Of a stretch of DNA of 64,000 nucleotides, positions 55,001-64,000 are shown piece after piece. The stretch lies in assembly GCA_942486035.1 (NCBI GenBank), contig CALNXK010000386.1:159501-223500 (forward strand), read 5' to 3'. Position 1 is the stretch's first letter; each line of letters starts with the position of its first letter. Below the pieces are notes generated by a model that saw only the letters and a program-made list of their open reading frames with translations, did not search any database and was not told where the DNA came from. Origin of the DNA: Porites lobata (Eukaryota > Cnidaria > Anthozoa > Scleractinia > Poritidae). The position numbers and the translations under genes were made by a program.

Positions 55001-57092
55001 GGGATTGGGTTCGCCTCCAGAGCCATACTATCAAAACAAAAGTGAAAGCATGAATGAGGTGATCAAAGACCAAGTGCAATATCAAGAAAGTGAATTGCCA
55101 GAGTTTATCAAGAAGGTGTCATGTATCGGGGAGCGGCACAAAGATCTGCTACGCAAAGCAGTGGCAAGAACTGGAGAGTGGGAACTTCGTCCGGGATTTC
55201 GGTTCCTGGAGAGACCAAATTGGTTCAAAATGACCTCACAACAGAGGGAAGCCCACATGAAGGTTGTAATGAAGATTGAATTATCAGAGGACAGGACTCT
55301 TGCAATGCTCATCTTGCCTCAAGCGAGCTCCACGCTGCCACTCTTATCTACTGGCTACGATCAAATACCACACATATCTTCTTTTACCTTGAAAAAGTTG
55401 TGGAGGGAGGCCAGAGAGCTAGTGGCATCCCCAGGGTACGTTCTGCCAGTTGCTGGATCAAGCTGCTCATTTGCGAAACAGGTGTTCAACTCCAAGCAGC
55501 CTAGCAAGCCCCTCCTAGTAACAAGACGACCAACTAAACAGAGTGCAACATGTTACGTTTTTGAGTGCGACCCTGTTTGCCCTCAATATTCGTATTTAGG
55601 GTTGTGTTGTCATACAGTGGCAACAGCAGAGTCAAATAAAGTCCTGAAGGAGTACATCGACTTCTTAGAGAAAAACACTGCCCTACCAAACCTTCATCAG
55701 CTCTCACTAAAGTTCAGTGGGCGGAAAGGTGCTGGGCGTAAAGGGGGCAAACCTGTCAGAGGCCGTGCTCGTGCATCCGACAAACAGCCTGTCCTGGACA
55801 CAACATTTTCCCGCCCCGCCAATTTTTCGTCCAACTCACCAAATGTGGAACAAGGCGTCAAAGAAAATATACCAGATGCAGCCTCTGAGGACAATGCCGG
55901 CGATAGTCAGCTGACGCATACCAGTTTTCCAATGAACACCACAGGGTCTGCTGAAAACCAACAGGAAACGCATACCTCCAGCTCTAAATTTGTCACGTAC
56001 ACTGGCTTTCCTATCGGATCGTTATCGTTCAGTGAAAACCAGCAGGACCAACAAGTGGTTACCTCACCACCGCTTTCCTGCTCGGGTTTCCATGTCCGAA
56101 GCGCATCTTTCAGTCGTGAACAACAGCAGCAACAGCAACCCTCTACATCGTCACAGATTGCCTTTGGTTGTGTTTCTGCTGGCACTACACATATTGTTAA
56201 TCAACAAAAGCAGCAACAGAAACCCTCTAAATCATCACATCTTGCCTTCAATCGTGTTGCTGCGGGGACTACACACACTGTTAGTCAACAACAGTACGAA
56301 CAGCAATCATCTACCTCGGCACAACTTGCCTACGATGGGTACTGTACTGGCGCCACATCCTTTGCCAATGAGCAGCAACAACAGCAATCATCTACCTTGT
56401 CCCAGCTTGGGTTTGATGGCTTTCCAGCTCAAACTTCATCATTTTTCAGTCAACAGCATCAGGAACAGCAACCATCTACCTCATCGCAGCGCGTGTTGGA
56501 TTCTTTTACTTTTGGAACTACAACTTTCGGCGATAATCAGTTGCCACAGCAGAAGCAGCAACTGTCTGTTTGCCCTCGCATCGCCTATGCGTACCCTAAC
56601 CTTCCTACAGACATTATGTCTGCTAACCCTTACGAATGTCAGCAGCCAGCTACCAGTTTTTCAGGGTGGTTTCCACAGCAGACGTCTTATGGAGAACTGC
56701 CATTTGTAGCGAACAAAGAAGCCCCTTTCACTCGGTTTTCGCCCTCTCCCAAGCCGGGTTTTCCTTCACCACCAGATGGAGTATTCTATTGTTACCTTCT
56801 AGAGTTTTGCCCCCCGCAAGCGTCCAAGTGTTACGGCTGTAATCAAGGGCTGAAACCTGAGGGCCGAGTCGCACAACCACCTTTCAACTTGGTAATAGTT
56901 ACCAAAATGAACCGCACATATTATTCAAATGGGCAAAAAAATTGTAAGTTGTCTAACGTATACTTTCACTGTAGGTTGAAGTGTGTAAGGCAGAAGCAGC
57001 CATATTTTTTGCCAACGATGTGCAAGATTCCCCCAAACCTAACACCATTCTTGTTGCCTTGTCACAGGGACGTACCGTATTTATTCGAATAA
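46086..57092 (+). CDS. Mutator-like transposase, six exons, 1,328 residues
   Basis: Exons 46086-46306, 46412-46492, 51354-51428, 51966-52408, 53077-54029 and 54879-57092, all GT-AG. Phases 2, 2, 2, 1, 0 agree and the total of 3,987 nt has one terminal stop. The start is the first ATG after an in-frame TGA. Residues 1-125 are acidic. Residues 126-273 look like a DNA-binding domain (DDLGTWRHNGVV, CxH pairs). The DDE core has Asp442 in VDPTF (53580), Asp511 in GTDGETAL (53787) and CFGHFKRN, with probable Glu647 in KSESMNEVIK (55044). A SWIM-like zinc motif follows (Cys821, Cys825, Cys834, His836). Residues about 930-1150 are Gln-rich repeats of about 28 residues. The last 100 residues have Cys/His-rich FCPPQASKCYGC and NVYFHCRLKC. 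It would bind the element ends and cut and paste the element. The final codons are supplied by a MITE. Confidence 0.85.
47479..49365 (-). CDS. Non-LTR ORF2 with endonuclease joined to RT C-terminus (core missing)
   Basis: 628 codons, ATG to stop, no interruption. Residues about 97-320 are an apurinic-type endonuclease with FHINTRSL, CVSETWL, GTVYRPPN, LGGDYNID and ISDHLPVF, so the catalytic Asn, Glu, Asp, Asn, Asp and His are all present. At residue about 374 (near 48243) the sequence jumps to LSQIDLFMKANKLSVNITKTN, normally found just after the YADD motif. Then come VKFLGVFIDEHLTW, the thumb and the NSLPNSV tail. The RT fingers and palm, including YADD, are absent, yet the frame is kept. It cannot polymerise DNA but may still nick it. 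Confidence 0.88.
   Translation of the reverse strand: MASDSELPEPELPFSHLGNNDFNIALYEMTHGPLHYDSERLSSLLYNPIDNSSVSNQFFFNELDLDQQFTFSPPPSNYYTEDEINAKLTNSSNSPCFSVFHINTRSLIGHLDKFKFLLSHLQNPFSAICVSETWLTELTSDQVEIPGYKFISNHRDSKSAGGAGLYLLDDLEYKLCRDCNYSEPEVIETLFVEINIPNGKNIIVGTVYRPPNYNTRDFLEKFNEILAKITRNDKYCYLGGDYNIDLFHYSDHAPTQEFVDSLFSHMFIPLINRPTRITAHSATLIDNIFTNNVRCKHFNGIVINDISDHLPVFVYEVDETEIASKNSQTKYLTKRDFSERNKSNFRLSLSRVNWNLRFDESDTNECYNSFVSEYVNNDLSQIDLFMKANKLSVNITKTNYIIFAARQKPVGFPINPVLYDEVLLKQVKVVKFLGVFIDEHLTWKPHITYICKKISKSIGFMFRSRFFLSETTKKSLYYTLIYPYLTYCTTVWSSTYVTNLNRIFLLQKRAVRIITNADFRAHSEPLFFRLKILDIYNINSFYTAQFMFSYYHQLLPPLFSNLFVTSSNIHNYNTRSSSHFRSHACRTNTKQFSILFQGPKIWNSLPNSVTSIFTLQSFKTKVFDFLLY
49414..49830 (-). 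pseudogene. ORF1 C-terminal part of the CR1/L2-like element
   Basis: 138 codons: ADISISHRLP, PPIIVKFCRRNVRD, LYINESLTQKNRELL and FAWTKNGKVLLRK. These are typical of the RRM/C-terminal part of ORF1 RNA-binding proteins of CR1/L2 elements. The N-terminal half is missing through 5' truncation. It ends 48 bp before ORF2. Confidence 0.78.
50543..50953. mobile_element. MITE with CCGATTTTTTGTCG-type ends
   Basis: Left GGCCGCCACACATTAGCCGA..TTTTTTGTCG and right (reverse complement) GGCTGCAGCACAATAGCTGA..TTTTTTGTCG are inverted repeats. The interior has repeated CTTGTCGG(G/C)..TAGTGTGCGG motifs. No gene. Confidence 0.78.
55900..56560 (+). repeat. 84-bp-period coding repeats (Gln-rich) in the transposase
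   Basis: Five to seven diverged units reading QQQQQ..STSSQLAF..AGTT, about 28 codons each. The low-complexity segment lies between the SWIM-like motif and the C-terminal Cys/His region. Probably a flexible linker. Confidence 0.75.
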
Positions 57093-57501
57093 GCGCCCAA
57101 CCTCGAATTAGCGCCCACCTCGAATAAGCGCCCATCCTAAAGGCAGAAAAAGTTAATAAGCGCCCAACCTCGAATAAGCGCCCACCCCTCCTCCTCCCAA
57201 TCAAACTCAAATAAGCGCTCACCCCCACCCCACCCACTTGAGTGAATAAATTCCAATAAGAGACTTCCCCGAGGACGGAGTTTTCTTCAGAGTATTTTAC
57301 AGAAACCTTGCTTTGTTACTTCTTCGCGTTTTGTTATTAGCATTTATTGTCTTGTTGCAAAATAAACATACTTCACTTGCTGAAAATGGTGAAAATTTAA
57401 TAAGCGCCCAGCCTCGAATAAGCGCCCACCTCGAATAAGCGCCCACTCTCAAGGTCCAAAAATTTAATAAGCGCCCAGGGCGGTTAATCGAATAAATACG
57501 G
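57075..57501. mobile_element. TA-flanked MITE (CCGTATTTATTCGA ends) in the transposase 3' end
   Basis: CCGTATTTATTCGAATAAGC at the left and, reverse complemented, CCGTATTTATTCGATTAACC at the right, with TA at 57073-57074 and 57502-57503. The interior is tandem AATAAGCGCCCA(A/C)CCTCG units. TA duplication fits Tc1/mariner mobilisation. The TAA stop of the transposase (57090-57092) lies inside the MITE. Confidence 0.88.
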
Positions 57502-57503
57502 TA

Positions 57504-59460
57504 CTCAATAATCTCTGATTTAAAGAACACGCATCCTCCAGCCAAATCATACAGTAGCAAGTAGTTAGGATGTTACGGCTGCATTCTAGGGCTGAATTGC
57601 TCGCAGTTCGTCATATAATCATCTAGTATTTGATCTACTTTGAACGGGATAAAAAGTAATGATTCGATACGAGAATCTGAGGAAGTGATTACAACGGAAA
57701 AGGAGGCTAGAAACACGTCTGTGTAGTTCAATGGAGTAATTTAATGTTATCAGTTTATAAAAGTCAAACTGAAAAAAATGCAGCAGAAGAAATCGTTTAA
57801 TACCCAAGTTATTTCTTCGATAAAAACTATCGGTTTCACATATGACGACGGAAAAAAGAAGGGCAATTCCCATTTTGATGGCGAAGACTACAGTATAAAT
57901 ACTTTTTGTCCACCTCTTAAACTGACAAGAAGGGCGACGTTTGGCAGCGCCATGCCAATACCTGTGTGCTACAGGTAGTGATGCCCCTTCATTTGAGCAG
58001 TATTGAAATTATTCTATAAAGACGCCAAATCTGATACCACGTCTGTTTTCTCAGGTTATCGATTACTCTGTTCAGTCCGTACCGCTGTTATAAACTGGCG
58101 AACAAAAAACAAAAGACAAAATGAAATCTAATAATATTATCAGACATAATCATAACAATTACAATATCCTCAAATAGATTGGTGCATAAACTGCTGTATT
58201 CTGCCCTAATTAATCTGCAAAGTTGCAATCGCGGACAGTTGGCTGTAATCAAACGGTTATATGAGCTTATCATTGTAAGTCCTTTTCATTAAATCCCCCA
58301 ATCATTGATTACAATCACTATAGTAATAAATTTAAGAGAGTAACTTTGTAAAATTGAGGAGGTTTAGGCTCCGGTGACTGTTTTGAAAGAAACTTAACAG
58401 CCATTTTGCAAGCTGCTCTCCATATTTTTAATTGTGATATTTGAAAATGACTGTTAAAAGCTCTTTTTTAGTTGGCAATTTTACTTTTGTGGGAAATTGT
58501 AATGGTTATGATTAATTGGTAACAGGACATCGTGTCATCCAATTCAATCTGTAACCATACTCCTGATTAACAAATCGGACTCCCGTTTCGCGGTCGTCCC
58601 ATTTGTTAATTACTCATATGATTACAGACCGAATTGGACTTCACTCAGTACGATTACCATCATAAAGAAAGGTACCTGTCAACGACCGTTGTTTTGTCTT
58701 ACTCCCATGTAATCGACGTCGTTGTGTTTCCTTCAAGTACTCATTACGTAACTATCTACCCTTGGTTTAGTGGTATTTCCTACACCCATCACTCTGTTTT
58801 GAAAGGTGTTTTGTTGCGTTCTTAGGCTTTGTTTAGGGTAATATCGAGCCCTTAGCGTTAGGTTAATCGTGTCTTCCGTCAACAGGAACGACGTTTGTAA
58901 TCATGTTCTGTTTGTTAGTTTATCAGGGTCTTGACGATGTTGAATAATGGTAATCAAGACAATAATCTTGGTAAATGAGGTTGAATCTGTCAGCCGTTAA
59001 TGTCCGTTGCTTGTGTTAGATCAATAGATAAATTAATACAAACGTTCCGGCTTCTACAAATATTTTTAAGCTCCAGCCATTTTATGCATTATGTATATGG
59101 GAGGGCAGTTGTTACCCGCCAACCAAAGCAAGCCAAACAGCAGTTTTTGTCACAAACAGTGAAGTCATATGTTCTGGTATCTTTTCACTTGAATAAACCA
59201 ATTCCTGTGTGACTTCGTTTAGTTCTGGTTGTTCTTTTTTAATGCAATTCCACGAAAAGTTAATGAACCCGCGCTTTCCTCTTCTTTTCTGCGCCTGTTT
59301 CCTGATTAGCTCGTAACTCCCTTAGTCACGTGCCGTTCTGTTACCGTCATTTTGAAGTGAAAACTATTTATTTTTATCATTTCTATAGCGTTTTATTCTT
59401 ACTTTGTTACTTGTGTTTATTTTATTTCTTATCTTTATTTTATTTTATTTTTATTATTTT
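57504..59460 (+). other. 3' region of the Mutator-like element
   Basis: About 2 kb without a supportable gene. It contains the hairpin MITE at 58501-58665. Short frames have no recognisable product. Confidence 0.6.
58501..58665. mobile_element. Palindromic MITE, about 165 bp
   Basis: ATGGTTATGATTAATTGGTA...TCCAATTCAATCTGTAA..GATTAACAAATCGGAC pairs with GGGACGACC-side GTCGTCCCATTTGTTAATTA..TTACAGACCGAATTGGA..GATTACCAT. The centre is CTCCCGTTTCGCGG. Non-coding. Confidence 0.75.
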
Positions 59461-59550
59461 GGTTTCCGGGGGATTCCGGGTCGGTTCCGGCAGGTTCCGG
59501 CAGGTTCCGGTAGGTTCCGGCAGGTTCCGGTAGGTTCCGGGTAGGTTCCG
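59461..59550. repeat. GGTTCC minisatellite at right end of Mutator-like element
   Basis: About nine units of GGTTCCGG(C/T)AG type. It is the inverted counterpart of the array at 45752-45825, with a T-rich flank (59380-59460) opposite the A-rich flank at the left end. Confidence 0.87.
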
Positions 59551-59566
59551 TGTTTTACATACACCC

Positions 59567-60298
59567 CCTCGAGTTCGTCTTTGAAAAAAGCAAACACCGG
59601 GAAGCCGGCTTAAAACATAAACTTAAGCTTGAAGCTTGAAGACTCAGGATTTTTAGGGACACTTTAATACTTGTCTTCCTGAATGAAAATTGTTGTCTCT
59701 GTATATGTTTCACCGAATTATATTTCTTTTATTGATTGTTAGTAGTCTCTCTTGTAATTTTAATCGCTGTGCCGATTGTTTTCAGTCGTTCAATGAACAT
59801 CGCTTGCAGGAGTACTCAAAATGCCGCGCGTTAAACCATTAAATAAAAAATAAACATAATAAATTCTTTATTATGTTGGAGCGTAACTCTGTTAATGTTC
59901 ATTCAAACACTCGCCACAGCTCGCACTTCAAAAGTGAGAACCTGATGGCCTCATAGGTGATTTTGGAAATTTTTTTAACAGTTTATATGAATATTGAATG
60001 AGTGCAATTTGTATTGTGAAATACAAGAACCATTATGGCTCTTAAATGTGATCGAAGATGATTACCAGTTGTCGGTTGTACATACGAGGCTATCAGCTCT
60101 ATGTAAGATTTGGTTCACTCTTGGGCTGTTTGCAAATTATTTTTCTCTAAAATCAGGTAGCCTTTCCCTCAAAAGTCACATAAAAGTGCTCTAAAGTTAA
60201 CTGAATTGTGGAATTCGAATACAAGTTTATTGTTTAATTTAAATTATAAATTTATTAATGCGAGTCTCGCTTTTAGCCCTGGCTAAATCTATATATTA
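59567..60298 (+). repeat. Family B repeat, split copy, right part
   Basis: Resumes at CCTCGAGTTCGTC and follows the reference copy from about 17215 to 18094, ending GGCTAAATCTATATATTA. A segment around 17660-17800 of the reference is missing. It carries a small extra stretch near 59835-59880. Confidence 0.87.
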
Positions 60299-60796
60299 GT
60301 AGTAGTAATAGTATTTAAGGATAATGATTGCTAAATGAGGCTCTGTTCACACTATACCGAATAGCATGCAGAACTCTCCAGTTGAGAGATCGGGGCTGCG
60401 GAGCGTCGCTCCGTTACAAAACTCGAGCCGAAATCGCCGTTCTTATGCGTGAACAGAAGGTTTTCGTGCCGGGGCAAAAGCTATCTGGTGCACTTTGAAC
60501 ATTGTTTTAATGTGGGGCACTTACAATCGTTTCTGGCCAATTTCCTTTTTTTTCCCTCTTTTTCAGCTCCTTCACCTCGGCGAACCAAACTGCAAGTAAC
60601 AAAGAAAGAAAATTAAAAAAGAAATTTTAATACAATATGAGAAATGGTAAGAAAGAATAATCCCGTAGCTTGGATATGTTCTAAATATATCATCTAGTTT
60701 TTCCACGGGGACAAACTTACGCGTTTGCAGCCGAGAAAGCAGTTAATCGCAATCCTTTTAAAACGAATCGCGATCTTTTTTTTAAATTTGTTTTGC
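60299..60796. other. Non-coding stretch
   Basis: Only short frames; nothing recognised. Confidence 0.45.
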
Positions 60797-61012
60797 CCCA
60801 TGTAAGGGAATCCAACACAGTCTTAGATCCTGGATTCCACGACGTGGATTCCACCGGGATTCCAGGTACTCGGGATTCCAGTCATTTTCAGTGGATCTTG
60901 TATTCTGGATTCCAATCTTAAGTGGGATTCAGGATTCCTTCAGCTGCATGTATTCCGAATTCCACAAGCAAAATTTCCCGAATTCCGGAATCTCGGATTG
61001 CCTTACATGTGA
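60797..61012. mobile_element. Short repeat rich in GGATTCC, inverted ends
   Basis: CCATGTAAGGGAATCC at the left and GGATTGCCTTACATG at the right are inverted. The interior is about ten GGATTCC/GGAATCC motifs. Confidence 0.6.
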
Positions 61013-61399
61013 CGATTTGTTAAACATGTTTCCACGTTTCTTAGCAGACATTCGTCAGTCACAAAACATGACAAAATAATTTTAGAAAATTGTTTGAAGT
61101 TATATCAACCTAGAGAAGATTTACATTACTCCATCTAGTTGAATTGCGGACTCTCAACTATTTCATGATCTATAGTGGCATTCAGGGTTAGCTCGGCTCA
61201 TATGATAAAATCATCAGGCTTAATTACGATCACCCTACAAAGAAAACGCAAAGTTCAAAGAAAGCATTTAAAATTGTTAGTGTGTTTTTATTGAGCCAAG
61301 TGGCAGCTGTGGAAGCTAGCCAATAAAGTGAGAATGTTTTGGAGTAGATTGTCAAAAAAAAAAAAAGCGGTTTGATTCCACTTTGGAATAGTCGATAGG

Positions 61400-61615
61400 T
61401 AAAGAATCTGGGGTCAGTTTCTCGAAAGTCCCGCTAACGTTTCGGGGCGGAAATCAAAATTTCAAATCGAAATAGAAAGAAAAAGAGCGCGGGTCCTGGC
61501 TAGCAAACTCCTCCATTTCGTTTCATTAACCAATTGTTTTATCATGTTAAATGCAAAACTATTGAAACCTCTATCTTTAATGCAAACGGAGGCAGCTTAC
61601 CGGGTCCGTTAATTA

Positions 61616-61640
<25 letters not shown>
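61400..61640. mobile_element. MITE with GTTTCTCGAAAGTCCCG ends
   Basis: GGGGTCAGTTTCTCGAAAGT at the left and ACTTTCGAGAAACGGGCCCC at the right are inverted repeats. Non-coding, about 240 bp. Confidence 0.78.
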
Positions 61641-61646
<6 letters not shown>

Positions 61647-62870
61647 AGTGCGTTCCTCGGCGGGGCTGTTGAAAATACTGACCGATCTTGCGCAATTTTC
61701 CGTCTCACTACATTTGTCGAGTAGTTTCCTTTATTCGCAGTAAGTCAATGCTTCCGGCGTAGTCAATCGAACATTCGGTTATGGAACCCAACCGAACTCT
61801 AACCTGGCGTCAGGCGTTATTAGTATTTTTTTTGGCTTCTTCTCTTCTTTGGCTCGAGAGGGAAAAAAGATAACCGCCTGATACATTTATTAAACAAGCT
61901 ATCAACCGCCCCCCCTAATTTACATAATCTAACGTCTGCTTGACCTGTCATGTTATTAGCCAATCAGCGTTAACCAGAAGGGAATCAAATTTTGGCGGGA
62001 ATAATGTCTCTTTCGAAATAAATTTCAGGGAAACGAAAATGTTTAAGTACCTTCAGATGGCGCTTCCTAAGAAAAATTTTTAAATGTTTTTTTTTTTTTT
62101 GGGTGATGAAATACTGCTAGTTGGAGCTGCCGTACCTTTACTTAACAGCTAAAAATAATAAAGAATTTACTGGTAAAAGCTCGTTGACTTCATTCTGTGC
62201 CGAAAGCCGCTCTGAAAAAAAAAATTGAGCTGAAGCACCATATTTCACGAACTGAAAAGTGTTGTCAAAGCGAAGATCGCTCAGAATAATTCGCAGGTTT
62301 CTGAAGGAGGAATGACAGGAATTTAAAAAGTCAAACCAGGTCAAGATTCCATTCATGAATCAATTATTTGAAAAATGAACCCGTTTGTCGCGTCTGTAAC
62401 TTGTGGCCGGTATCAAATTGCATTCAAATGATCGGTGAATTTTTTACTGCAATTTTTAGAATACGATGAAATGGAAAATATTTCAATGGATGAAATTTCT
62501 CTTTAGACATTTTTCAAACTGGCAAGAAAACTGAGCCGGCAGAAATTTCATAACGAACTCGCGTGTGTATTCACTGCTCATTACGCAAGCAAAAATGCAG
62601 ACTGAAATCAACAACAACTAACGGATGGCGGCGTTTTGGCCAATCGAAACAGCGCAAATCATCCGTATTGTTTTCTATCCAATCAGAAAGATGTCCAGAT
62701 TCTGACTTTTTTGCGTGTGATCTGTAAAAGAAATGTATCGTGCCCTCCTTCCGAACACAGATTACAAAGATGAAGGGAGAGGGCATGATCGCAGGGTAAT
62801 CGAACTCCAATTGTACGATTGACTTCAATTGGGTCCGGTTATCGAACTTGATCGAACTCACCTAAAAATT
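61641..62870. other. Non-coding stretch
   Basis: A poly-T run near 62087 and scattered short frames. No gene is supported. Confidence 0.45.
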
Positions 62871-62884
62871 TGGCTAGTCGAACA

Positions 62885-63080
62885 CAATCCGGGGAGGGGT
62901 ACTTCCTTATAAGAGGGTAATGGGGATGTGCCGCCTAATGGGGTCGCATGTTCACGACTGGATTGACTATAATGGGGTCGCGTTTTCAATAGCATTACTA
63001 GAATGGGGCCGCACATTTTCGGATTTTTGGGGTAAAGCCTGGTTTTCACTAGCGCATAACCAAAAGCATAAGGACATACG
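62885..63080. repeat. Repeat with AATGGGGTCGC units
   Basis: (A/T)AATGGGGTCGC(A/G) occurs near 62937, 62971 and, as AATGGGGCCGCA, near 63002, following GGGTACTTCCTTATAAGAG. This looks like a diverged interspersed repeat. Confidence 0.5.
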
Positions 63081-63142
63081 CACACGCAGAATGGCATATT
63101 TGACTCAATTCTCGATACCAGCTCCCCTCAATCCAATGATAA

Positions 63143-63178
63143 ACAAGATGGCGGACGAAGCGTCCGCCATGTTGTTTT
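63143..63178. other. Short hairpin around AAGATGGCGGACG
   Basis: AACAAGATGGCGGACG and CGTCCGCCATGTTGTT pair with one mismatch around AAG. The remaining 63179-64000 shows no supportable gene. Confidence 0.6.
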
Positions 63179-64000
63179 TCATATGTTCGCATGAGGTCTG
63201 GGTCAAAGTGATCTATGATTGGTCCAAGTCGGCCTTGTGCTTATGCTCGTGCTTATCTATGTCGACCCGCCATCGCGCAGAATGCCTGGACATCATTAAT
63301 TGTTCATAGTCATCGAAGCGGCAAATTTGAATGCGAGCAAGCTAATTGGTCAAGTAGGGCTAGTAAAACATGCTCTTCTGTTTTTCAGAAGTTATAATCT
63401 TAACTTTCACGCACGGCTTTTTGGAAAGCAATGATGTATCAATACTTTAAGCCTTAAACTAAAGAATATAAGGAAGTATAAAGACTGTTTTTTTTTTAAC
63501 TCGCAAATTCGGAAAAATCGGTGGTTTTCAGTATGGACGCTACTTTTGACAGCGATTTTCTGAACATTTTCACCAGCTTTCATATTTTCACGCGCAGTAA
63601 AAGAAAGATGGGTCCTTTCTAGAACAGAATCCGTTTTAATTTTCAAAATCCGTAAACGAGAACCACTGTTCTTTTCGATTTGAAAACTGCTAGTGGTTGC
63701 TGAGTTTGAAAATGGCGCGCTTTGGGCGAGTGGGTATTGTTTTAAGTCCACGACTGAATAACAATGGTTGTCATGACTGACACAATGCCCATTCAAGACA
63801 ATCACTCAGTTGTAAACTGGTCCAGAGAAGCCGCGAACTTTTAAACTGATCGCGTTGCGTCAGCTGGTTCATTGCACATGCCGACCAAATCTTTCAAAGG
63901 AAAATCTTGCAATGAACATGGAAAAAGAAAATGTCATGGATAGGGAACTCTTTCAGAGCTCTTCGAAAACCCGATCCACCCTTTACAAATTCGTATGGTT

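Larger units (their letters stand above)
45738..59566 (+). mobile_element. 13.8-kb Mutator-like transposon with 9-bp target duplication
   Basis: CCTCGAGTT is present at 45729-45737 and again at 59567-59575, once only in the uninterrupted copy near 17215. The element begins GGGTGTATGTAAA and ends TTTACATACACCC, perfect 13-bp inverted ends. Similarity continues through CGGAACCT.CCCGGAAC into GGAACC minisatellites at both ends. A 9-bp duplication, a DDE transposase with a 'TDGETAL..CFGHF' region and a SWIM-like C-x3-C..CxH motif all fit the Mutator superfamily. Length is 13,829 bp, enlarged by a retrotransposon in intron 2 and several MITEs. The transposase gene has no stop when spliced, so it may have been autonomous until recently. 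Confidence 0.88.

Noticed and set aside
55990..56709. 239-codon plus-strand frame overlapping the transposase
   Set aside because: It is the +1 reading of the Gln-rich repeats. The main frame joins the SWIM-like and C-terminal domains.
56940..56980. Possible 31-bp intron GTAAGT...CTGTAG near the transposase end
   Set aside because: Too short for a metazoan intron, and removing it creates an immediate stop. The unspliced frame continues with a plausible Cys/His domain.

Overview
The window reads as nuclear DNA of an anthozoan cnidarian, most likely a stony coral. The reasons are spliced genes with GT-AG introns, AT-rich intergenic DNA packed with transposons, and protein families typical of coral genomes (gasdermin-like, TPR-CHAT, DIRS-like and Mutator-like elements). 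This is inferred from content; no species marker is visible. Host-gene content is low and most of the 64 kb is mobile DNA of several ages.

Layout. 1-880: a codon-periodic 45-bp minisatellite. 1078-13357: a plus-strand spliced gene whose first visible exons resemble a gasdermin pore-forming N domain. Its introns hold a truncated non-LTR retrotransposon, a psq/pogo-type transposase relic, several MITEs and pieces of a local repeat here called family B. 13481-14520: a decayed mariner. 15811-18094: the best undisturbed copy of family B. 18632-18917: two MITEs. 19385-24746: an apparently complete minus-strand DIRS/PAT-like tyrosine-recombinase retrotransposon with split direct repeats and gag, RT-RNase H and recombinase genes. 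25187-27200: an inverted family B copy. 30.5-31.0 kb: MITEs. 31911-33788: a decayed TTAA-type DNA transposon. 34.0-34.7 kb: an RT relic. 35573-37372: a broken TPR-CHAT gene on the minus strand. 39.1-40.8 kb: an RT-element fragment, a hairpin and a tandem array.

41704-60298 is one nested structure. A single family B copy sits in a trinucleotide microsatellite. It was interrupted by a 2.6-kb terminal-inverted-repeat element (41951-44553) and by a 13.8-kb Mutator-like element (45738-59566) flanked by a perfect 9-bp target-site duplication. The large element carries a six-exon transposase gene whose phases all agree (1,328 codons before the stop). Its second intron holds a CR1/L2-like retrotransposon in the opposite orientation. 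A TA-flanked MITE has landed in the last codons of the transposase gene. 60.3-64.0 kb holds only further short repeats.

The most notable signals are (i) the large Mutator-like element with minisatellite termini, (ii) an in-frame gag-UGA-CUAG-pol junction in the DIRS-like element, which looks like programmed stop-codon readthrough, (iii) a non-LTR ORF2 with its RT core missing in frame but the reading frame open, and (iv) the gasdermin-like gene with a DDMD motif in its acidic linker.
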